Position numbers and translations under genes: made by a program. DNA of 64,000 bases from Apium graveolens (Eukaryota; Streptophyta; Magnoliopsida; Apiales; Apiaceae): the NCBI RefSeq assembly GCF_009905375.1, contig NC_133653.1:88215004-88279003 (forward strand). Direction: 5' to 3'. This document shows positions 56,479-64,000 of this stretch, one piece after another (within the stretch, counting starts at the first letter, position 1; every line of letters starts with the position of its first letter). Under the pieces are notes generated by a model. The model had not been told where the DNA came from. It searched no databases and saw nothing but the letters and a program-made list of their open reading frames with translations.

Positions 56479-58232
56479 CTATAAACAACAAGCAAGTTGG
56501 AATTAAACCAAAGTCACTTGTAAATCTATACTTTAACTAACTTAGACTCTAACGCTTGTTTTGCGCTTACTGATTCGCTTAAGTCACTCGAGTACCCTCG
56601 GCTCCATCATTTTTAATAATTTAACCTTTACGAGTTTTAAGACGATTCCTTCGCGAGTGTCTTACCAACTGCCTAACACACTTACCATAAATGTTTCATA
56701 CATTAATTAACCCTTTTTGGTCTTTAACCTATGTTTCAAAGTAAGGCGAGGAGAAAAGTTTCGTTCGCGAAACGCCGTTACTTGAAACGGTCGTTTCTCC
56801 TAAACCGTGCATCGGAATCGAACAAACTACATATCAAAACGAAGCTCGTAACATGAGCTATCTAAACATGGCAATGGTCATAATCTAGAAGGGGGTTCTC
56901 GGGTCCTAATGTTATGCACAAAAACAGTCTAAAGAAAATCGGACGTTACGACGGCTATGTTTACGCGATTTCCCAATTTTAAACCATTCAAAACCAACCC
57001 AATTCAACCTCAAATCCAACATACAACCAACATCCATCCTTATCACATCATAACAACCCCAACCAATTCAATTTTAACATTCATACTTATGCCTAAGCTT
57101 AACTTTAAGCATTCTTAAGTTCTTTTAATCAGAACAACAACATTTACCATTCCAATTCAATACCATTTCAAATCCCAAACTCTAAATCACAACATCAAGC
57201 TACAATATCATCCTACTAATCAAAATCATCTTATAATACATAGGAATCTAGGGTTTGGAGATGATATACCTTCCTTGAAGTGGTGGGAGGAGCTAGGAAG
57301 CCTTAAGAAGCTTTGAGAAGTCTTAGGAATGCTTGGATCTTCAAGGAAAACAAGAAAAATTTCTAGTTAAAAACTTGAAAACACTATTCATAGTCTTCTT
57401 CTTTGATTAAATGAAGAATATGGAGAAGGAATTGATGGCTTAAACTCATGATATAGCCCTAACTAAGCATGAAGATGATTAGGGAATTAACTCACCAATT
57501 TAGGAAGCTTGGATCTTTGATTTTTGAATTTCCTTGCCTTTTGAATAGTAAAAAGCCGAGAGCTCTCAAGAACAAAGCCTTGGTTCTTTTTGATTTTGAT
57601 GAAAAATGATTTTGCTTGGCTTGGTTGACTTATTTTTGTGTTTGATTTAGTTAATTACCTTGTTGCCCTTGAATTTGTGTGGTTCTCATTCAACCACACC
57701 TCCTTCCTTCCCATGTCATGCCTATGTCATGTTGTGATGTCATCTTTCCCTCCTTGTCCTCCTCTCATTGGTTGGATGACATCACTCCCTCTAATCCCTT
57801 TGCTTAACTTCCTAATCGTTTGCCTAATGACCGCTGATCTGTTATACGGTTCGCTTAACTTTCGTTCTCGTTTATCGTTTGAAGGATCATACCCGGGATC
57901 TTATTACTTGGGTTCCCTTAACCTTTCTCAATACATTATATTCCTTTTTATGATCCTCTATTATAATCCTTTAATTTAAATCCTTTTTATCCTGTTACCT
58001 TATACTCAATCCTTTCCGTATCTAGTGGATTTCCGGGAAAAATCCAAGTGTTCGGAAATTGGATTCTGACGATCTTTACATACACTTATATACCACATAG
58101 AGTACTAATAATATCCCAGAAGATCAATAACAGAACCCCTACATAGTGTGGCATGAAAAGTTTTCTCATTCAGCAAAAACACTATTCATAAGGGTTACAA
58201 AAAGTTGAAAATTTTGGGGGTTATTACAGAAA

Positions 58233-58505
58233 CTATAATACATCTCGTACAGTTTGAGGAGTTGCTATCCTTGTTGTATTGTCAAATTCAAAAACAAAAC
58301 TTGGAGATCCATTAGCTCTTCCATCATCAAATACGCCAGTTCTCCAGATAGCGAGAGCAAACCCAATCTCACTGGATCTAAGAAAGTCCTGAAAAATATG
58401 AAAATCAACTTTCACGATGTTGTTAGACAAGATAGATGAATAGTTGTTAGTCACAAACTTGGCACCATCATAATCAAATGGTGTAGAAGCAGCAGGTGAA
58501 GTCAT
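58233..58505 (-). CDS. SIRE-like extra ORF, N-terminal part (element U), cut by T3
   Basis: Starts MTSPAASTPFDYDGAKFV and has VDFHIFQDFLRSSEIGFAL, IWRTGVFDD and TPQTVRDVL. It belongs to the same broad family as the V extra ORF (a Phe-rich helix, then W-x-T-x-x-x-x and a beta-rich segment before a Val-Arg helix), but the sequence is far diverged and about 20 residues appear to be missing after EIGFAL. It ends at the T3 insertion. Confidence 0.7.
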   Translation of the reverse strand: MTSPAASTPFDYDGAKFVTNNYSSILSNNIVKVDFHIFQDFLRSSEIGFALAIWRTGVFDDGRANGSPSFVFEFDNTTRIATPQTVRDVL

Positions 58506-59154
58506 GGTTAGTTTTTCTAGAAGAATTTACGAACAGTAGTTAGGGTTTCAGAGTTTACTATTTTGAGAAGGGTAAAGTAGCGGAGAGATAATAACCCAGA
58601 TAAGCAAAGTATCATCTAGAATCAAAAATTGATTTTATACAATACTTTTATCCACTAATTTAGTCACGTTCAGTTTAATAGGACATGTGGCAACATACGA
58701 TTTACTTAAAAAGTAATCATGTAAACGTGTGTTACTGTATGCACAGTTCCCAAGAATAAGGTTAAGCATTAAACGAATATGTTCCAAATCTTACTCAATA
58801 GTAAACACCTGTAACCATGAAAAATTTCCCATCTGAGGCTAACTTCAATATTGTAATTACAATGCTGATTTAAACATTATTCTTATCAAAAACAGTCAAT
58901 CAAAGTTTGACCATTAACAGTAGGTAATCACAATTATCAGGATTTATCAACTACTGACAAAAACTATTAGTCAAAACAAGTTCAACTAATAACAGAGTTT
59001 AGAAGCATAATCAGTAGTTCAACATGCAATCTTCACATAAAATCATTTAGCACAGTTTGCATGTTATCATGGCATCAAACATTTAGCACAAAAATCAGTA
59101 TCTAACAAGTACTCACACATAATAAGATACCATGCTTCAAAAATATCAGCAGAC
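58506..59154 (-). promoter_or_regulatory. Spacer with TATA box before the U extra ORF
   Basis: Minus-strand TATAAAATC at 58639-58631 lies 134 bases before the ATG at 58505. The spacer contains repeated GTTTGACT/TTGACTA-like words near 58890-58980. The CGACGGAT motif of V is absent. An internal promoter is inferred by comparison with V. Confidence 0.45.
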
Positions 59155-60862
59155 TTAATTATCAGAGTTTGAGAATTGTCCTGAAATCATTCCCAATTCA
59201 TTCACCAATCTTGTGAATGTGGCTTCACAGAGAGGCTTGGTGAATATATCTGCTACTTGCTGATCTGTTGGAACAAAGACCAATTCCACTATACCAGCTT
59301 CCACATGTTCCCTTATGAAATAGTATCTGATACTGATGTGCTTAGTCATTGAATGCTGCACTGGATTTCCTGTCATTGCAATAGAACTTTGATTATCATA
59401 ATATATAGGAATAGAAGAATAGTCTAACCCATTATCCAACAGCTGATTCTTCATCCATAAAATCTGAGCACAACAGCTTCCTGCAGCAATGTATTCTGAT
59501 TCTGCAGTTGAAGTGGAAATTGACTTTTGTTTCTTGCTAGACCAAGAAACCAATCTTCCTCCAATAAATTGGCAGCTTCCAGAAGTACTTTTCATGTCTA
59601 TTTTGTATCCTGCAAAATTAGCATCTGAATATCCAATTAGCTTAAAATCTGAATCTCTAGGATACCATAATCCCAGATTCATGGTGCGTTTGAGATACTT
59701 GAAAATTCTTTTCACAGTTAATAGATGAGGTTCTCTAGGGTCAGCTTGGAACCTTGCACAGAGACAGGTAACATACATGATATCAGGTCTACTAGCAGTC
59801 AGATATAGGAGTGAGCCAATCATACCTCTGTAGTTTGTTATATCTAATGAAAAACCAGTATTTGAATCTAATCTGGTTGCAGTGGCCATATGAGTTGATG
59901 TAGTTGAGCAATCTTGCATTCTAAATCTTTTGAGTAAGTTCCTGGTGTATTTGGATTGATTTATGAAGATTCCCTCATCAGTCCGTTTAACTTGTAACCC
60001 CAGAAAGTAACTCAATTCTCCCATCATACTCATTTGATACCTAGACTGCATTAGCTTTGCAAATCTCTCACATATTTTATCATTAGTAGATCCAAAAATT
60101 GATATCATCAACATATATTTGTACTAACAACAAGTCCTTACCATGGTATTTATAAAAGAGAGTTTTATCAATTGTACCTCTTGTGAAACCACTCTCTAGC
60201 AGAAAGAGAGCAAGTGTTTCATACCAGGCCCTTGGAGTTTGCTTCAATCTATATAGTGATTTATCCAGTAAGTAGACATGATCTGGATACTTTGGATCAA
60301 TGAACCCTGGAGGTTGTTTAACATAAACTCCTCTTCGAGTTCTCCATTTAAGAATGCACTCTTCACATCCATTTGGAACACTTTAAAACTTCTTGTGAGC
60401 AGCATAGGCAAAAAAGATCCTTATTGCCTTTAACCTTGCAACTGGAGAAAATGTCTCATCATAATTAATGCCTTCTTGTTGTGAGTAACCCTTTGCAACC
60501 AGTCTTGCTTTGTTCCTTGTTACAATGCCCTCACTGTCAGTTTTGTTTCTGAACACCCATTTTGTGCCAACTACAGATCTGTTCTTTGGTCTTGGCACAA
60601 GAGTCCATATTTTGTTCCTTTCAAACTCATTGAGTTCCTCTTGCATTGCTGTGACCCAGTCAGCATCTTGCAAAGCTTCTTCAACCTTCTTAGGTTCAGT
60701 TTGAGATAGAAAAGAATGGTAGAGACATTCATTCTGAGTGGCTTTTCTTGTTCTTACACCACTGTGAGGGTTTCTAATGATTAAGTCAAGTGTGTATGAC
60801 TGAGACCATTTTCTTGCAGATGGAAGTTGACTCCTGGAAGAAGAACCTCCCCTTTGATCCAT
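59155..60862 (-). pseudogene. U reverse transcriptase and RNase H
   Basis: RT start ([43 protein letters not shown]) runs to 60383, where the frame breaks after AHKKF. YVDD is followed by a one-base insertion (near 60097), so IFGS is out of frame. From 60114 the frame is open to the end: MSMMGELSYFLGLQV, LYLTASRPDIMYVT, LGLWYPRD, STAESEYIAAGSCC and VADIFTKPL. RNase H is intact. The break at the active site makes the enzyme inactive. Confidence 0.87.
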
Positions 60863-61000
60863 GAATTCTCTGTTATTCCCTTGAGTAGTACCACTATTGT
60901 TTCCTGATGCTCCCCCTGAATCAGTGTTCCCATTATCATAAGTATTTGACTCATCAGAGTTTGAGGAAGATGAGTCTGATGATCTTTCAACTGATATTTC

Positions 61001-62506
61001 TCAAGTTGAATCACTTATAGTAGTCTCTGAATTTGAATCATGTTCCTCCCCCTCAACATATGCTTCTCTGTTAGAAGAATTTCCACTATTATGTGGAACC
61101 TCAGAGCTTCGAGTGATATTTGGATTTACTGAATCGGAGTAAGGATTTATAAGTTCAGCATAAGGTACTTCATTTTCAAATCTCAACTTGTCATGGTCAT
61201 CTGCATCTGCTAGACCTGTTATCTTCTTGTCATCAAAAGATACATGTATAGACTCCATGACTGCTCTTGTTCTCAGATTGTAAACTCTGAAGGCTTTTGT
61301 AGACAATTGATATCCCACAAAGATTCCTTCATCAGCTTTTAAGTCAAACTTGGTAAGCTGCTCCAGATGAGTTTTGAGAAAAAAACACTTACAACCAAAT
61401 ATATGAAAGTATTTCAAATTTGGCTTCTTTCCTTTCACCATCTCAAATGGTGTCTTTCCATGCTTGTTGATCAATATAGCATTTTGTGTAAAGCAAGCAG
61501 TTTGCACAGCCTCAGCCCAGAAGTAGGTAGGTAATCTTGCTTCTTCTAGCATGGTTCTTGCAGCTTCTATCAGAGTTCTATTCTTTTTTTCAACAACTCC
61601 ATTTTGTTGTGGAGTTCCAGGAGCAGAAAACTCTAGTTTTATCCCCTTGAGTTTGTAGAACTCTTCCATAGAGCTATTCTGGAATTCAGTTCCATTATCA
61701 CTTTTGATGATCATCACTTTGTATGTTGACCCTTTTTCCAGCTCCCTCACATGATCAAGAAGAATGGATGAAGATTCATCCTTGGTGTACAGAAAATACA
61801 TTCATGTGTATCTTGTATATTCATCAACAATTACGAGTACATACCTCTTCTTGGAAATTGACATAATATTCACTGGACAAAAGAGATCAATATGAAGTAG
61901 ATGATATGGTTCAAGAATGGATGATTCAGTTTTATTCTTGAAAGAAGTTTTCCTTTGCTTGGCTTTCTGGTATGAGTCACATAAGCCATCAGGAGTAAAA
62001 ACTGCATTGGGCAATCCTCTCACAAGATCTTTTCTCACAAGTTCATTTATATTGTTGAAATTGAGGTGAGAAAGTCTTTTATGCAAGTTCCAGCTGTCTT
62101 CCACAGATGCTCTACTCAGTAGACAAAATTCTTAATTATCAATTCTTGTGGAGACCCTGGCATCATATAAGCTACCATATCTTACACCAGTCAATGTGAT
62201 CTTGTCATCAGACTTACTAACAATTTCACAATGCTCCTTATAAAAATTGACATGATAACCTCTGTCACAGATTTGACTCACACTGATCAGATTATGCTTG
62301 AGTCCTGCAACCAGAGCTATATTTTCAATGATGATATTTACAATTTTGATTTTGCCATATCCCAAGATTTTTCCTAAGTTTCCATCTCTATAAGAAACGC
62401 TTGGGCCAACCTTCTCCTCAAATTCTGATAGCAGGGATTTATCACCAGTCATATGTCTTGAGCATCCACTATCCAAGACTAGAGCATTCCTCATGTCACC
62501 CTGCAA
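61001..62506 (-). pseudogene. U protease and integrase
   Basis: Protease (VLDSGCSRHMTGDKS) 62506-62132, then the zinc site (HKRLSHLNF), whose second Cys pair reads CDSYQK with Tyr in place of Cys. The first catalytic Asp (HIDLFCPVN), a TGA at 61804-61802 where relatives have Trp, the second Asp (KSDNGTEF) and the Glu (NGVVEKKNRTLIEA) are present. The C terminus (KADEGIFVGYQ, VMESIHVSFDD) leads into an acidic Ser/Asn-rich linker ending near 61001. No motif repeats like those of V are seen in the linker. Confidence 0.86.
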
Positions 62507-62768
62507 TCAGTAATTTAAATCAGTTTGTGTTTCTAAGGACCCAGACTTTCTTGGATCCTTTGGCTTTTTTAAGTTTGTTAACATATGCAGCGGAAGACTT
62601 CATATCAGAATTTATGTTAACATTCTTACTATCGGTATTTATACATGCAGAAACATATTTTTCTTTAAGTAAAGAGGCTTTCAATTTATAAAAATCATAA
62701 TACAAACTGGGATACTCTTTACATGTATAAATAAAGTGTCAAATATTGTCACAATGAAAACAAGGATT

Positions 62769-64000
62769 CTATGGTTTGTATCTAGCTGTTTTATTCCTAA
62801 ACTCTGATTTAGAAAGAACAGCTTTTATCCCTTTATTCTTCCTGCAATAATTAGCAAGATGATTAATGCTACCACAGTTTGAACAGGTCTTTCTAGGTGC
62901 ATTAGGAGGAGTCATATAATTTCCATTCTTGTTAACACCTACCTTGACATTCCTATTTTTCCTAGACCTTTTCCTCTTGTCTTTCATCTGTAAATCCTTC
63001 ATCTTTTGCTTAAGCTGATTCTGAGTCATTGAACCAATATTTACTAAATTTGTGTGAACTTGTTCACTCTTTTCAGTAGTTAAGTTTGATCTAGGTGCTG
63101 AGGTAGTACCTTCCTCATGGATTGATTTAACATTATTAGCACTTGGATTAAACTTAATTGTATTTATTTGAACCTTGTTTAATTTGACCTGACTATCAAT
63201 TTTTATTGGTTCTATTTTCTCAGTTTCTTCTCCACTTTTCTTATCAGAATAAGATCTAGCTGAATATCGTAATCCTGATCCCCAACAGTCATTTTCTAAG
63301 ATTTCCTGAGTTAGTCCAAAGTTTAATGACTTCTCTCTCCGTAGCTAGCTCCTTTTCTAGATAAGCATGTTATTCCAACAATTTTTCTTTAACATAAACA
63401 ACATTATCTCTTTCTTTTTGAATTTCTAGCATGGAAAGCAATTCAGTTTCTATGTAATCATTTCTTTTCTTTAGCACAGAGTTTTCACTCTTGATTCTAT
63501 TATTCTCTAAGGTTTGATCCCTAAAACTAACATGCAGAGTCTTAAGAAATAATCTTAATTCATAGATATAATCAGTATGAAATGCAAGAGTAGACTGAGG
63601 TACCTTTAATTCGACATTGTCGGTCTCAGCATCAGCATTTTCCATGAGAGCATAATTGATCCCATCATCTGAGTCTGATGAATCATCTCAATTTCTCTTC
63701 TTTGAGATCAAAGCTTGTTTCTTCTCAGCTCTGGGTTTTCTACAGTCAGCTGCAAAGTGTCCAAGACCATCATAGTTGTAACATCTCTCTTTTGACTTGT
63801 CAGGTTTTCCAGATCTAGCTTCCTTCAAATCAGTATCTCTTCTTTTGTTCCTCTTATCAAAGTTTGAGGAACTGGAACCTTTTCTGGAAAATCTTCCCCC
63901 TTTCTTGAAGTTTCTATAGACCATCTTTTTGAAACTTTTAACCGGTAGAGCAGCCATTTGATCCATATCTTCATTGTTGTTGTGATCACTATCAGTATCT
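62769..64000 (-). pseudogene. U gag, knuckles and C-terminal extension
   Basis: First knuckle near 63784-63740 reads CYNYDGLGHFAADC with Tyr in place of the second Cys. A coiled-coil segment (63645-63370) and the second knuckle CSNCGSINHLANYC (62895-62850) follow. Stops near 63690 and 63300-63360 break it. The N-terminal part is outside the window. Confidence 0.82.

Larger units (their letters stand above)
52234..58228 (-). mobile_element. Tekay-like gypsy element with giant LTR (T3), 5' half
   Basis: On the minus strand: 5' LTR 58228-54258, primer site, an extra acidic ORF, then gag to the gap. This element gives the family identity of the solo LTRs T1 and T2, because its LTR has the same ends, islands and small ORF. 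Gag wording (LLKGEANYWWEAKK, ITWERFSQLFLGKYFP, LKQNNLSVAEYEAK) fits the Tekay/Del chromovirus group. It is inserted in the extra ORF of copia U; the flank next to the LTR start is GAAAC (58229-58233). Confidence 0.87.
54258..58228 (-). repeat. T3 gypsy 5' LTR (3971 bp)
   Basis: On the minus strand it starts TGTAATAACCCCC and ends GGGGGTGTTACA. It is collinear with T1 and T2. Signals in order on the minus strand: donor GGAAG|GTATAT at 57270, island 56478-56434, tandem repeat 56050-55825 and the small ORF at 54650. No convincing TATA box; CCAAT lies near 57770. The plus-strand ORF 57638-57979 is antisense. Confidence 0.9.
58229..64000 (-). mobile_element. SIRE-like copia element U (partial)
   Basis: On the minus strand: gag (from beyond 64000 to 62769), protease and integrase (62506-61001), reverse transcriptase and RNase H (60862-59155), a 650-base spacer and the start of an extra ORF (58505), which is cut at 58228 by gypsy T3. 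No LTR is in the window. The order matches V. Confidence 0.87.

Noticed and set aside
57638..57979. 113-codon ORF with hydrophobic stretches
   Set aside because: It is antisense to LTR-T3, with no counterpart kept open in T1 or T2.

Overview
The window is repeat DNA from a large flowering-plant genome. I found no cellular gene, tRNA or rRNA gene. Almost every base can be assigned to LTR retrotransposons of the Ty1/copia superfamily (mostly SIRE/Maximus-like) and the Ty3/gypsy superfamily (Tekay/Del-like chromovirus and Athila-like). Spliced-leader signatures, TATA boxes, AT richness and family types point to a eudicot. An Apiaceae-like host is my guess from general resemblance only. One 100-N assembly gap lies at 52134-52233.

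Left block (1-37842) is a deep nest that can be ordered from exact target-site duplications (TSDs). Copia element X (minus strand; 5' LTR 37280-37842, gag 37230 to 36893) is cut in its gag by copia element Y (5303-36892, minus; TSD TCAAG at 5298-5302 and 36893-36897). X gag resumes at 5302 and runs to 3404, where it is cut again by a giant gypsy LTR whose left end lies outside the window (1-3403). Y has a 1558-bp 5' LTR (35335-36892). Its 3' LTR is split (5303-6414 and 25171-25606) by copia element Z (6415-25165, plus; TSD ACATC). Z has 3.2-kb LTRs and is itself cut in the integrase region by a 3995-bp gypsy solo LTR (11805-15799; TSD CTAAT). A second gypsy solo LTR (29794-34019) sits in the leader of Y.

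Middle block (37843-52133): a truncated copia element W (minus; gag plus an LTR carrying about twelve 38-bp U3 repeats) abuts an Athila-like gypsy remnant (40314-43786, minus). In that remnant two gag segments lie head to tail with no LTR between them, and the protease reading frame is fused to an env-like tail. A SIRE-like copia element V (43787 onward, plus) interrupts the remnant. V has a 1016-bp LTR, a gag with two zinc knuckles, a broken pol and a long extra ORF behind pol (51141 to the gap).

Right block (52234-64000): a Tekay-like gypsy element (minus; 5' LTR 54258-58228, primer-binding site, an extra acidic ORF, gag up to the gap) is inserted in the extra ORF of another SIRE-like copia element U (58229-64000, minus; gag and pol, all broken).

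The most interesting structures are: (1) the giant gypsy LTRs carry a conserved chain of exon-like islands ending in a small basic ORF, and in the element at 52-58 kb this ORF can be spliced in frame, across the LTR end and primer site, to the acidic ORF upstream of gag; (2) an 8-bp motif CGACGGAT occurs 14 times in element V, in four clusters covering the U3, two protein linkers and the region before the extra ORF; (3) both visible SIRE extra ORFs have a TATA box about 120-135 bp upstream, suggesting their own promoter; (4) the long leader of Z holds an array of stem-loops. Boundaries and domain calls are by eye; no alignment or database search was run.
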